Assembly: GCF_004348595.1 (NCBI RefSeq)
Contig: NZ_SMKD01000055.1
Coordinates: 1 to 35,859, forward strand
Reading direction: 5' to 3'
DNA length: 35,859 bases
DNA from: Micromonospora sp. KC723
GTDB lineage: Bacteria > Actinomycetota > Actinomycetes > Mycobacteriales > Micromonosporaceae
Under the pieces are notes generated by a model. The model did no database searches. It saw only the letters and a program-made list of their open reading frames with translations, and was not told where the DNA came from. The first letter of the stretch is position 1, and each line of letters starts with the position of its first letter. Below are positions 23,613 to 32,147 of this stretch, one piece after another. The position numbers were made by a program, and so were the translations under genes.

Positions 23613-24467
23613 ATGTCGACCACCGCTGACTCGACCACGACCGACCCGACCGCGACGAACCCGTCGCCGGCTGATCCGGTGGCTGCGCTGCGGGATCCGG
23701 CCCGGGTGGCGGCTGTGCGCCGCTACGAGATCCTCGACGCCCCGACCGACGGGGCGTTCGACGAGTTCGCCGCCGCCGCGGCCGCGGTGTGCGGCACCCC
23801 GATCGCCACGGTCAGCATCGTCGACACCGACCGGGTGTGGTTCGCCGCCACGCACGGACTGGACGGGGTGACGCAGGTCGGCACCGAGCCGGGCCTGTGC
23901 GCCTCGGCGTTCTGCGCCGAGGGCCCCTACGTCATCAACGACGCCGCCGTCGACCCGCGCACCCTGGAGCACCCCCTGGTGCGCGGCGAGCTGGGGCTGC
24001 GGTTCTACGCCGCCGCACCGATCATCACCGCCGACGGCCACCACCTGGGGACGGTCACCGCGATCGACTCCGCCCCACGGCAGCTCACCGACGCCCAGAC
24101 CGCCGTGCTGGGTCACCTCGCCGCGCTGGTCGCTCGGCAGCTGGAACTACGGCTGGCCGCGTTGACCGCGGTGCGCGCCGAACGGCACCTGCGCGCCGAG
24201 GCCGAGCAACGCGCCGCCGCCGCGGCCGAGCTCGCCGCCCGGATGCGCGCCGCGACCGCCGCGCACGCCACCGCCGCGCATCCCGAGCACTGCCAACTCG
24301 GCGGCACCTCCGGATGCACCGCCCCGGCCGAGTTGAAGATCGCCGACGCGTGGGGCGACTCCGCCTGGGGCTGCACCCCCCACGTCGAGGAAGCCATCGT
24401 CAACGTCCGGTCGGTGTTCATCGCCAGCGAGGAACTCGGCGGCCTGGCCGCCTACCTCAACCGCTGA
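23613..24467 (+). CDS. GAF-domain protein with C-terminal Cys/His motif
   Basis: The protein has 284 residues. Residues 30-185 form a GAF domain of the type often found with ILDAPTDGAFDEFAAAAAAV, IATVSIVDTDRVWFAATHGL, SAFCAEGPYVINDAAVDPR, LRFYAAAPIITADGHHLGTV and IDSAPRQL. An alanine-rich helix, probably a coiled coil, covers residues 185-222. The tail contains H223, H226, C227, C235, C254 and H257 in a pattern (EHCQLGGTSGCTAPA ... AWGCTPHVEEA) that looks like a small zinc site. The organisation suggests a soluble signalling or redox-sensing protein that lacks an output kinase or cyclase domain. C96 and C101 in the GAF domain could bind a cofactor. The ATG lacks a strong ribosome site. Confidence 0.82.
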   Translation: MSTTADSTTTDPTATNPSPADPVAALRDPARVAAVRRYEILDAPTDGAFDEFAAAAAAVCGTPIATVSIVDTDRVWFAATHGLDGVTQVGTEPGLCASAFCAEGPYVINDAAVDPRTLEHPLVRGELGLRFYAAAPIITADGHHLGTVTAIDSAPRQLTDAQTAVLGHLAALVARQLELRLAALTAVRAERHLRAEAEQRAAAAAELAARMRAATAAHATAAHPEHCQLGGTSGCTAPAELKIADAWGDSAWGCTPHVEEAIVNVRSVFIASEELGGLAAYLNR

Positions 24468-24614
24468 ACCATATGCCCGGCTGGGACGAACGGCGACGCC
24501 GACGGCCAGCGGTCACAGCGGCTCCCGCTCGTCCTCGTCGTCGGGGTCGGCGGCCTCGGCGCTCAGGGTCAGAGCCTCGCGCAGCCAGCACGGGGGCGGG
24601 TCGACGAGGACTAG

Positions 24615-24629
24615 CTTGATCTTTAACCT
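24615..24629 (-). repeat. IS terminal sequence shared with 7253-7267
   Basis: The minus strand reads AGGTTAAAGATCAAG, identical to 7253-7267, and is followed outward by CTAG. Confidence 0.75.
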
Positions 24630-25700
24630 GTGCGGCGGGGGCGGGGATTCGTGGTCTTCGTTTTCCTCGTGCCTGGCGGCTTGGCGTCCTTTGTGGTCAC
24701 GGTATTGACGTCGTAGCGCGGGGTGGGGTGACTGTTGCGGCGGCCGGGCGGTCTGCCTGGGCCTGGTCGGGAGGGTTTCGGTGCACCGGCGGGACAGGGG
24801 AGGTTCGTGCGGAGGTGCCGAAACCCTCGGCGGACGCGGGCGGGTGACAGACGCTCGGGTGGTGCCGGTTTCTCCCAGGGGCGGCGCAGGTCGGCGGCCA
24901 GGGCGCGGGCCAGGCGGAGCTACGTGTAGGCGGCGAGGATCACCCCAGTCCAGCGGTCGGCTGCCTGTGGGGTGCGGATCTTCGGACAGGTCCAGCCGAG
25001 GGCCTGTTTGAACAGGCGGAACGTGTGCTCGATGTCGAAGCGGCGCAGGAACGTCTGCCAGAGCCGGTCGACGTCGGCGCTGGTGGCGTCGACGCCGGAC
25101 CACCACAGCCATACCGGCTTCCGGGTCGCGCCGCTGGGCAGGTGCTCGACATCTAAGCGGATGACGGTTGCCTCGATGACCGGCAGCACCTTCGCCGAGT
25201 CGATCCAGGCGGAGCGGTGGGTCAGCCGGGGGGTGCAGCCGGCCCCAGGCTCGGGCCCTCGCCGTGCCGTAGAGCCGGGTGTCGGCCACCGTGGTGACGT
25301 CGGGTTCACTCCAGGTGGCGGGATCGCCGAAGACGAACTCGCCGCCGTGCCTGCGCGGTCGGCCGATCGTCGCGGGCTGCCGGGGCGGCACTGCCCGGCG
25401 TAGTACCCGGTCTGAGCGCATTCGAGCCAGGACCTGCACGGGTCGATCACGCAGGAGGAACGCCAGTCGGGGCGCGTCGTAGCCGGCGTCGGCCACGACC
25501 AGGATCTCCAGGTCGCCGGGCCGCCACTGCCCGGCCGCGATCAATCGCCCCACGATGTCTCGCAACTGCCCAGCGTGATCGTGGCCGCGTCATCGCCAGG
25601 CGCCAGCCGCTGTGCGTCCAGCGCCCACCAGCGACAACTCCACCAGCGACCGGACCGGCCCGTCGGCGCACAACACCGCCCCGAATGCCACCGCTCCGAC
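24630..25700 (-). pseudogene. IS4-like transposase pseudogene
   Basis: Frame changes near 25560, 25240 and 24930 and an internal deletion break a single DDE transposase whose pieces are otherwise collinear. The VADAGYDAPRL motif holds a catalytic aspartate, and FDIEHTFRLFKQ the YREK-like glutamate region of the IS4 group. The open frame extends past the IS end to 24513, which only reflects lack of stops in GC-rich DNA. Confidence 0.75.
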
Positions 25701-25950
25701 CATCTGCCCGACCCCGGAGGCGTAGTTGGGGGCCTCCAACTCGCGGGGGTCATGCCCAACGCGACGATCCCGAACACGATCGTGACCCCGGCAATGAAGT
25801 GCGTGAGGGCCTGCTCCAGGGCGAGTTGAGTGTCGGCAGATGGGCAGACAGATGCCCGACAACTGAGTTCGCCGCCTACGCATTGACCACTGATGATTGC
25901 TAGGGCACTCTCGGTGGTGTCATTTCTGGCGCACAACATCTGGAGAACCT

Positions 25951-26700
25951 ATGTTCTGGGACGGCGTCTCGTGCCGCCTCGCGCTACTGGTCAACACAAT
26001 CCCCTTCGAGTGCGAGTCTGAATCGAACAGCGGGACACCATTCGGACCCGCAACAGCCTTCTGGAGAGGCCATCAGCTATGGATCGGCAATTTCGGCGAC
26101 GGGGCCACCAATCCAGCGATCACACTCACCTTCCGCTCCGCAGTCGGCAGTGAGCAGAACGCCCTGTACATTGAGCTGCCCTACGCTCTGGCGTTCAGCG
26201 CCAGCCCGTGGCTCGAAAGATATGCTAACGGCTGGGCCACCGTTGGAACCACACACGACGACGCGTCCCCGACGATCTGGGTCTTTGAGTTCCCGGAACG
26301 CATCGCCGACGGTGAGTCCGTCACCGCGAACCTCCCCCAATTGAGCCTGCAGTTTCAGCTGCGGGCGGCGCACCAGCGCATGGACATCACGGCCCGAGGG
26401 GACACCTCTATCTTGCGCGGCGACTACATGGCGCACGTGCGCAACACCGCGGCGCGGACGGGAATGCGCTCGGGCTCCCTGCGCAGCGACAGCGACCACG
26501 CCCCTGCGCTGAGCGCCGCACTACCGACGGGAATCGATTTCCGCGACGGTCTGGAACATCTCTTGCTGCAGATACCGGCAACCACAACACCTCCCGGCAC
26601 GACAGTCAACCCGGCTGAAGTTGAAATGTTCCACCTCTCTGCGGAGGAAATCGCTGAGTTTCACACTCCGCCGCAAGACGCCCCCACCATCGGCAACTAA
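25951..26700 (+). CDS. Unknown protein, first of a paralogous pair
   Basis: From ATG 25951, with GGAGA five bases upstream, the protein has 249 residues. I chose this start because MFWDGV matches MNWNGV at the start of the next gene. The two proteins align along their whole length: GPATAFW/GPATLFE, LWIGNF/LHIGNF, IELPYALAFSASPWLERYANG/IELPYSFAFAADPWLQKYADG, LPTGIDFRDGLEHLLLQI/LPTGVDYSNGIHHMQVQL. The composition is that of a beta-rich soluble protein. There is no Sec signal, and a short hydrophobic N-terminus (LALLVNTIP) is present. It ends FHLSAEEIAEFHTPPQDAPTIGN. Base composition is visibly less GC-rich than neighbours. I do not recognise the family and assign no function. Confidence 0.72.
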   Translation: MFWDGVSCRLALLVNTIPFECESESNSGTPFGPATAFWRGHQLWIGNFGDGATNPAITLTFRSAVGSEQNALYIELPYALAFSASPWLERYANGWATVGTTHDDASPTIWVFEFPERIADGESVTANLPQLSLQFQLRAAHQRMDITARGDTSILRGDYMAHVRNTAARTGMRSGSLRSDSDHAPALSAALPTGIDFRDGLEHLLLQIPATTTPPGTTVNPAEVEMFHLSAEEIAEFHTPPQDAPTIGN

Positions 26701-26728
26701 CGACCACATCCAAGAATGGAGCACTAAA

Positions 26729-27499
26729 GTGAACTGGAACGGCGTCCTCGGATCGGTTGCCTCAGTGATCAACACCGCTCTTCCCCTGTTCCTCGACGCC
26801 TCGGGAAAGGGAGAGGAGGACCACGCTCCAGTGCCGATCGGCCCGGCCACCCTCTTTGAGAGAGACCAGAAAGACCAGCTACACATCGGCAACTTCCTCG
26901 GGGGTAAAGAAAGCCCGACCATCCTGCTAAACTTCTCCACCCCAGCTGGCCCTCAGCAGGACAATCTCGCTATCGAGCTGCCGTACAGCTTCGCGTTCGC
27001 CGCGGATCCCTGGCTGCAAAAATACGCGGACGGCTCCGTGACGGTGGGCGTGACCGAGGACGCCAAGACGGGAGCCGCGGGCGGGCTCGAGGCCCTTTAC
27101 ACCTTCATCACCAACACCGTGCTCGGCGTCAAGGATACCATTACGGCCGTCGTCAACCCGCAACTCACCGTCGAGTTCAAGCTCAGTGCTAACAATCAGG
27201 CCGTGGCCATGACGGCCATCGGCGCTGTCGCGGTGCTCGGTACCACGTACATGATCACGGCGCGCAACAACGCGGGCCAGCAAGGTGCCAGGGCCGGCAC
27301 AATCGACTCGCGGTCCGGTGCCGGCGACAGTTCGTTCGATCTCGCGCTGCCCACCGGTGTCGACTACTCGAACGGCATTCACCACATGCAGGTGCAGCTC
27401 GCGATCAACCTCAGCGGGACGACCATGGCTACCGACCCCACCGTCGAATTCGTGTCGATCTCAGAGGAAGAGCGGGCGCGGCTCGTGAGCGCCCGCTGA
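26729..27499 (+). CDS. Unknown protein, second of a paralogous pair
   Basis: GTG 26729, with GGAG eight bases upstream, starts a 256-residue protein. It lies 28 bases after the stop of its paralogue, so both are probably in one transcript. The N-terminus MNWNGVLGSVASVINTALPL can form an amphipathic, hydrophobic helix. The core LHIGNFLGGKESPTILLNFS, IELPYSFAFAADPWLQKYADG and VTVGVTEDA is shared with the first gene. A segment absent or different in the paralogue (AGGLEALYTFITNTVLGVKDT) is a second hydrophobic helix. The rest is beta-rich (LTVEFKLSANNQAVAMTAIG, FDLALPTGVDYSNGIHHMQV) and ends VEFVSISEEERARL. No signal peptide or catalytic motif is visible. I recognise no family; membrane interaction through the two helices is speculation. 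Confidence 0.75.
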   Translation: MNWNGVLGSVASVINTALPLFLDASGKGEEDHAPVPIGPATLFERDQKDQLHIGNFLGGKESPTILLNFSTPAGPQQDNLAIELPYSFAFAADPWLQKYADGSVTVGVTEDAKTGAAGGLEALYTFITNTVLGVKDTITAVVNPQLTVEFKLSANNQAVAMTAIGAVAVLGTTYMITARNNAGQQGARAGTIDSRSGAGDSSFDLALPTGVDYSNGIHHMQVQLAINLSGTTMATDPTVEFVSISEEERARLVSAR

Positions 27500-27721
27500 C
27501 CAACGGCACCAGGAACTGCGCGCCATTCCCGCCCGGCGGTCGATGCGCCCGATCGAACTCCTGTGTGCACCGCACGTGGGCAATCAACCGCAACGGGCGT
27601 TCTTGCATCCGCGGCGGGCGGGAACTGGCGCTGACCCGGTGAGGCTTCGCCTCCCACCGCAGGTCGGGCAGAGGCCCTTGACCCGGGCGCCGACCGTCAC
27701 CACGGGCGCGCGGTGCCCGGT

Positions 27722-27757
27722 GCGGTGGGCGTCTGCGGGCTACCGGACGCCCACCGC
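27722..27757 (-). terminator. Strong hairpin between convergent genes
   Basis: GCGGTGGGCGTC (27722-27733) pairs perfectly with GACGCCCACCGC (27746-27757), a 12-base-pair stem with a 12-base loop. It begins 12 bases beyond the stop of the pectate lyase frame and lies downstream of the paralogous pair on the other strand, so it can serve as a bidirectional terminator. There is no T-run, which is common in actinobacteria. Confidence 0.6.
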
Positions 27758-27769
27758 CGTGAGCACCGA

Positions 27770-28375
27770 TCAGCGACGGGTGATGTCCGACTCGCGGTAG
27801 ACGCAGTGGACGCCGTCGGCGCCAGTGCCAAATGAGCATTGGCTCCTCGCCCTTCGGTGCGCCCTCCCACTTCTGGCACACGTCGCGTTGCCGTAGATGG
27901 TGATCCGCGTGAAGCGGGCGGTGTCGCCCCAGTTGACATTGATGCCGGCGACCGCCTCGGCGTTGCGGACCGTCACGTTGTCGGTCACCGTGTGCCGCTG
28001 GTACGACGTCGAACAGTTGCCGCAGGCCCGGTACAGCTTGCCGATGTCCTCGGCGTAGAAGCCGGAGATGTGCACCGTGCCGCTGCCGTTGTGCTGGAAC
28101 ACCTTGTCCGACGCGCGGCGCGCACCGCCGCCGATGACGTGGTAGTTCGAGCCGCCGCGGAAGGTTGCGGCGTCCTCGCCCACGTCCTCCCACCAGACGT
28201 TGCGGATCGTGCAGTTACCCTCGCAGTGGACACCGTCACCGGCAGGCGCGCCGATAATGACGTTCTGCAGGGTCGCGCCGGCCTCCAGCACAAACATCGG
28301 GTCCTGGCTCTCCTCCTGGCTGCCGTCACTGATGCAGCAGAAGCGGCGCATCCCGCCGTCGCGGACCCCTCGACG
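27770..28375 (-). pseudogene. Pectate lyase (PL3-like), beheaded and frameshifted
   Basis: The minus strand carries most of a polysaccharide lyase family 3 pectate lyase: DGGMRRFCCISDGSQEESQD, then FVLEAGATLQNVIIGAPAGD, GVHCEGNCTIRNVWWEDVGE, DAATFRGG, ASDKVFQHNGSGTV, GKLYRACGNC, GINVNWGDTARFTRITIYGN and finally TGADGVHCVYRESDITRR. The parallel beta-helix core with the DVGEDAAT calcium-binding region and the K/R-containing active-site stretches are present. Two defects are visible: the signal peptide and first strands are missing upstream of about 28366, and between about 27837 and 27885 the expected VCQKWEGAPKGEEP lies in another frame, bounded by two indels. It probably was a secreted plant cell-wall enzyme. 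Confidence 0.8.
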
Positions 28376-28445
28376 CACCTCTTCGGCGAGCACCCGCCAG
28401 GCGCCACGAAGGCCAGCATTCGGACGGTTTTGATATCCCACGTCG

Positions 28446-29301
28446 CCAGCAGACATCGTCCGGGCGATCCACAGCGCTGTCCCACCCGGCGTGGTGCTCG
28501 ACGGCGAGTTGGTGTCTGGGAGCACGGCCGGACCGATTTCGCTGCTGCAACGGCGGGTCACCGCCGGCCGCGACCTGCCCCGCCTGGTATCCGAGTGTCC
28601 CGCCCACTACGTGCTGTTCGACCTGCTCGCCGACGCCGGCGGTCAGGTGATCCTGGACCTGCCGCTGTCCCGGCGACGGGCCAGGCTGCACCGGCTGCTC
28701 GCCGACGCGCCGACGCAGCTCACCGTGACCCCACAGACGGCGGACATGCGGCAGGTTGCCGACTGGCTGCTGCACTGGACCGCCGCCGGCATCGAAGGCG
28801 TGGTCAGCAAACGCCTCGACGGCCAGTACCAGCCCGGCCGGCGCGGTTGGTCGAAGTTCCACACCTACCGCACCATCGAGATGATCATCGGCGGCGTCAC
28901 CGGCTCGATCAATGATCCGGCCGCCCTGCTGATCGGCCGCCTCGACCGGCGGGGCCGGCTCCGCTACACCGGTAGAACCCACCCGCTACGGCCAACGCAA
29001 CGCCGCGAACTCAGCAACCTCCTGGCACCGGCACACGCGCAGCGCCCCGCCGGGCCGGTCGCCCACCCCTGGCCGCAGCCACTTCCCGCGAGTTGGTCCG
29101 GGCAACTCGACCGGCCGGAACCACTGCCCTACGCCCCACGTTCAGCCGACGGTCGTTGCCGAGGTCGACGTCGACACCGCATACGAACACCACCGATGGC
29201 GCCACCGCGTCCGCTACCTGCGGCCTCGCCCTGACCTGTCGGTCTGTGACGTCCCGCTGCTGCTCGATGATGAAGGCGGCTACCTCGGCGACGCGTCATG
29301 A
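28446..29301 (+). pseudogene. ATP-dependent DNA ligase (LigD-like), beheaded and frameshifted
   Basis: The frame from about 28446 reads PADIVRAIHSAVPPGVVLDGELV, with motif III DGELV. It continues with YVLFDLLADAGGQVILDLPL, motif IV in GIEGVVSKRLDGQYQPGRRG and motif V WSKFHTYRTIEMIIGG, then an OB-fold part LLIGRLDRRGRLRYTGRTHP. Motif I with the adenylated lysine (KxDG) should lie upstream but is absent; the pectate lyase remnant sits there instead. Near 29140 the frame shifts, after which VQPTVVAEVDVDTAYEHHRW and LSVCDVPLLLDDEG run to TGA at 29299-29301. Without the active-site lysine it cannot ligate. Intact relatives act in double-strand break repair. Confidence 0.8.
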
Positions 29302-29318
29302 GCAGGTAAGAGCGTGTC

Positions 29319-29913
29319 TCAGGTGGTGAGTTTGAGGTAGCGCTTGTGGCAGGTCAGTGCGGCGGCGAGAGTCACGAATGCGCAGTACAGGCCGGGGTTG
29401 CGTTCGTAGCGGATGGTCAGCCGGCGGTAGCCGGTGAGCCAGGCGAAGGTCCGCTCTGGCCCACCGGTGTCGGCCGAGGCGATTCGGGGACTCGATGCCC
29501 GGCGGGCGATGCGAGGTCGGATGCCACGCTGGCGCAGCATGCGGCGTAGGTGCGGGTAGTCGTATCCCTTGTCGGCGTGCAGCTTGTCGGGCCGTCGGCG
29601 GCGGGGGCCGCGCCGAGACCTGACGGCGGGAATGGCCTGGATGAGCGATTCCCGGCAGCGGCTGTCGTGGGTGTTCGCCGCCGACACGCCGACCGACAGC
29701 GGAAGCCCGCCACGCTCGGACAGGGCGTGGATCTCGCTGCCGTGCTCGCCCCGATCGACGGGGCTCGGGACCAATCACCCCCCCCTTCGCCCGCACGTAG
29801 GCGGCGTCGGCGGTGGCGCGGGACCAGTTGATCAGCCCTTGCGCGCCGAGCTGGTCCAACGCGGCGACGCGCAGTCGCCGCCACAGTCCGGCGGCCGTCC
29901 AAGCCGTGAACCG
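29319..29913 (-). pseudogene. IS5-family transposase, truncated, frame break at C8 run
   Basis: On the minus strand the gene begins within the coding region, at FTAWTAAGLWRRLRVAALDQ directly behind the esterase stop, and reads INWSRATADAAYVRAKGG. At the run of eight C (29778-29785; G8 on the coding strand) the reading moves to a second frame: GPSPVDRGEHGSEIHALSER, then VSAANTHDSRC, LHADKGYDYPHLRRMLRQRG, and ERTFAWLTGYRRLTIRYERN, ending KRYLKLTT at 29319. The DDE residues of the second half are present. The N-terminal third is absent. The break at the homopolymer could be an indel or a slippage site as used by some IS5 elements, but truncation makes it inactive in either case. Confidence 0.82.
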
Positions 29914-30951
29914 TCAGCCCGCCGGCAGGGGTCGGGCCAGCCAACTGGAGAGCCAGTCGAACGCGGGTGGCTCCATCGCCAGCCAGGTGCCGACGTTGTG
30001 TCCACCGCCGTTGACGTACCCGGTGGTGACGTTCATCGGTGCGTGGGCGAGCCGGGCCAGGGTGGCGGTGTTGCGCATCGCCGTGCCGTCCGAGCGGGCG
30101 CAGCCGAGGTACAGAGCGGTCGCGGGCTGCGGTAGGTGCTGCAGGCGCCAGAGGTCGTTGTTCAGGGTGCGTTCGGAGCCGTCCCCGACGGTGATGCCCG
30201 GGGTGGCGTAGCCGGAGAGGCTGGCCGCCGCCGCATACCGGGTCGGGTGGCGCAGGGCCAGGTTGGTGGCGCAGAACCCGCCCGCCGAGTAGCCGATCAG
30301 CCCCCAGCCACCCCGGTCAGTCCGCACATGCAGTTGGTTCTCGGCGGCGGCCGGCACGTCGACGGTCAGGTACGTCTCGGCCTGCGGACCGTGGCTGAGG
30401 TTGGTGCACTCGGTGTCCAGCAGGCGGTCCGGCGTCGTGTACGGGAACAACACCACGGTCGGCGCCATCCGGCCGGCGGCGATTTCCTGATCCAGGTACT
30501 CGGGCGCGCGCAGCGCTTTCGTCCACCCCGTCGGCGAGGCGGGATAGCCGTGCAGCGCCTCGATGACCGGGAAGCGAACGGTGGGCTGCGCGTCGTAGGC
30601 GGCCGGCAGGTACGCCAGCACCGGCAGCGAGAGGCCGCTGGCCTTGCCTGCGACGGTGAGCTCGACCAGGCGTCCAGCGGTTCCGCCGCCGGCCGGCGGT
30701 GGCGTCGCCAGCGCATCCGCAGCCGCCGGTGCGCCCGTCAGGTCGGACCACGAGGTGTAGGTCTCGGACTGGCGGTTGACCCAGACCAGGGCGGCGGCGA
30801 GCGCGGCCGCCACACACAGGCCGGCGGTGCCGGCCCGCAACGCCACCCGCCGCCATCCGCTGCCACGCTCCCAGGCCACTGCCAGCGCGACGGCGGCGAC
30901 GACGGCCGCCGCGAGGGCGAGCAACTGGAGCGCGAGGCTGTCCGGTGCCAT
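29914..30951 (-). CDS. Membrane-anchored esterase (alpha/beta hydrolase, esterase D-like)
   Basis: The protein has 345 residues. Two N-terminal hydrophobic segments (residues 6-27 and 38-58) anchor it, and an extracytoplasmic domain follows. That domain is the esterase D/antigen-85-like fold: LPVLAYLPAAYDAQPTVRFPVIEALHGYP (shown as pattern; the oxyanion loop is ALHGYP), nucleophile elbow GYSAGG with S222, acid residue near SD288 and catalytic H318 in NGGGHNVGTW. The ATG at 30951 is preceded by AGGAGGG overlapping the stop region of the gene upstream (stop at 30961-30963), so the two genes form an operon. The divergent neighbour is a phosphatidylglycerol lysyltransferase-like gene, which suggests a role in hydrolysing aminoacylated or other envelope lipids; that is inference. 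Its stop abuts an IS5 remnant. Confidence 0.85.
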   Translation of the reverse strand: MAPDSLALQLLALAAAVVAAVALAVAWERGSGWRRVALRAGTAGLCVAAALAAALVWVNRQSETYTSWSDLTGAPAAADALATPPPAGGGTAGRLVELTVAGKASGLSLPVLAYLPAAYDAQPTVRFPVIEALHGYPASPTGWTKALRAPEYLDQEIAAGRMAPTVVLFPYTTPDRLLDTECTNLSHGPQAETYLTVDVPAAAENQLHVRTDRGGWGLIGYSAGGFCATNLALRHPTRYAAAASLSGYATPGITVGDGSERTLNNDLWRLQHLPQPATALYLGCARSDGTAMRNTATLARLAHAPMNVTTGYVNGGGHNVGTWLAMEPPAFDWLSSWLARPLPAG

Positions 30952-30960
30952 TTGTCCCTC

Positions 30961-31992
30961 CTAGGCGGATGTGGTGACGATGCCGACGGTGGGTCCCGTC
31001 GGGGCGGGGCTCGGCACCGGCGTCGGGCGGGGCCTGCCGTGCGGCGTACGCAGGTGCCGCACCAGCGGCGCGGGCTCGGCGAGCGGGCTGGGCAGCTGCC
31101 GGAACGCCCACAGCAGCGCCGCCCGGAGCGCGTCCGCCGTCGCCCCCGAGGGCACCATGGAGCCCACACGGCGCGCGGCGGCCGGGCCGCCGGTGGCGGT
31201 ACTCGCCGGAGTGCCGAGCACGGTCACCGTCACGCCCACCGGTAGCCGTGGGGGCGCGACCGGGGTGTAGCCGCGCCCCGCGCTGATGGGAACGACGGCC
31301 AGCGCCGGGTAGTGGCCCTGCGCGGCCAGCACCATCTGGCGGGCGAGCGGCTCCTGCTGCGCCGACGACACCAGGGCCCAGCCGTGCCCGGTGACGCGCA
31401 GGTCCCGGCTCAGTTCGTCGGGCAACGTCATGGCCAGCCCCGGCACCGACGCCGCCGGAGTGGTGTGGGCCAAGATCAGTACCGCTGGTCCAGCCGCCGC
31501 CTCCGCCGAGAGCGCCGCCTCGATCTCGGCGGCATCGCCCCACCCGTCCCCCGCGCTGCTGAGGACCAGCACCGCTGGGTACCGCCAGCCGGGGTGGTGC
31601 AGGTAGTCGGCGGGCACGGCGACGGTCGGCGGGCCGGCCAGGTGCCAGTCCGCCCACCCGGCCGGTCGCCACGGGAAGGCGAAGGGCTGCGTGGTGGGGT
31701 GATCGTCGTGCTGGCGCACCCACTGGTCCAGCCGGCCCGGCGGACTGGCGCCGTGGCGGCCGCCGGCGGTGTCCTGAGCCGGCAGGTCGTGCCAGCTCGT
31801 GTAGAACTGTTCGGAACGGTTGACCGTCAGCCCCACGGTCAACAGCACCATGGCCTGGGTCAGCAGCACGCCCACCACCCGCACCGGGATGCGGAGCCGG
31901 CCGAAACGCGGCCAGCCGACGACGGTCGCGGCGGCCACCCCGGCGGCGACCAACCCTGCCAGGACGAGCAACGGAATACCGGTCAGCGCCAC
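30961..31992 (-). CDS. Esterase-like membrane protein lacking the serine elbow
   Basis: From GTG 31992, preceded by GGAGGGCAC, the protein has 343 residues. It has two to three N-terminal hydrophobic segments (LLVLAGLVAAGVAAATVVGW and VVGVLLTQAMVLLTVGLTVN), followed by NRSEQFYTSWHDL, closely similar to NRQSETYTSWSDL in the downstream esterase. The domain layout is collinear with that enzyme, for example LILAHTTPA against VLFPYTTPD. The nucleophile elbow is replaced: ALVSSAQQE stands where GLIGYSAGG is expected. The catalytic histidine stretch is also absent. It is therefore probably a non-enzymatic partner or degenerate duplicate. The C-terminus is proline- and threonine-rich. It overlaps in operon with the active paralogue (stop 10 bases before its start). 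Confidence 0.8.
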   Translation of the reverse strand: MALTGIPLLVLAGLVAAGVAAATVVGWPRFGRLRIPVRVVGVLLTQAMVLLTVGLTVNRSEQFYTSWHDLPAQDTAGGRHGASPPGRLDQWVRQHDDHPTTQPFAFPWRPAGWADWHLAGPPTVAVPADYLHHPGWRYPAVLVLSSAGDGWGDAAEIEAALSAEAAAGPAVLILAHTTPAASVPGLAMTLPDELSRDLRVTGHGWALVSSAQQEPLARQMVLAAQGHYPALAVVPISAGRGYTPVAPPRLPVGVTVTVLGTPASTATGGPAAARRVGSMVPSGATADALRAALLWAFRQLPSPLAEPAPLVRHLRTPHGRPRPTPVPSPAPTGPTVGIVTTSA

Positions 31993-32147
31993 GTGCCCTC
32001 CATGCTTCCGCCCTGGCTGCGGCTGGCCCATCGTCTCCCTGTTGGCTGAAAGAACTCGCGGCGTTCGCTGAGGCATCGCTGAACGCCGACGGCGAGCCCT
32101 CAGGTCACTCACAGCCCACACGCTGCTGATGTTCAGCGAGGCGGCCG

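Larger units (their letters stand above)
24615..25740 (-). mobile_element. IS4-like element with frameshifted, deleted transposase
   Basis: The right end is AGGTTAAAGATCAAG (minus strand, 24629-24615), identical to the end at 7253-7267. The transposase is read on the minus strand from about 25740. The N-terminal FGAVLCADGPVRSLVELSLV is joined directly to DAQRLAPGDDAATIT with loss of about 100 residues. The core follows: QLRDIVGRLIAAGQWRPGDL and LVVADAGYDAPRLAFLLRDRPVQVLARM. The later parts are in other frames, with SADVDRLWQTFLRRFDIEHTFRLFKQALGW carrying the catalytic glutamate region and then WTGVILAAYT. The left end was not found. Confidence 0.75.

Noticed and set aside
24513..24614. C-terminal extension of the IS4-like transposase past the IS end
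   Set aside because: The IS terminal sequence at 24615-24629 marks the end of the element; the remaining frame is accidental.
25883..25906. Promoter TTGACC ... TAGGGC upstream of the paralogous pair
   Set aside because: The spacing is only 12 bases, too short for a sigma-70-type promoter.
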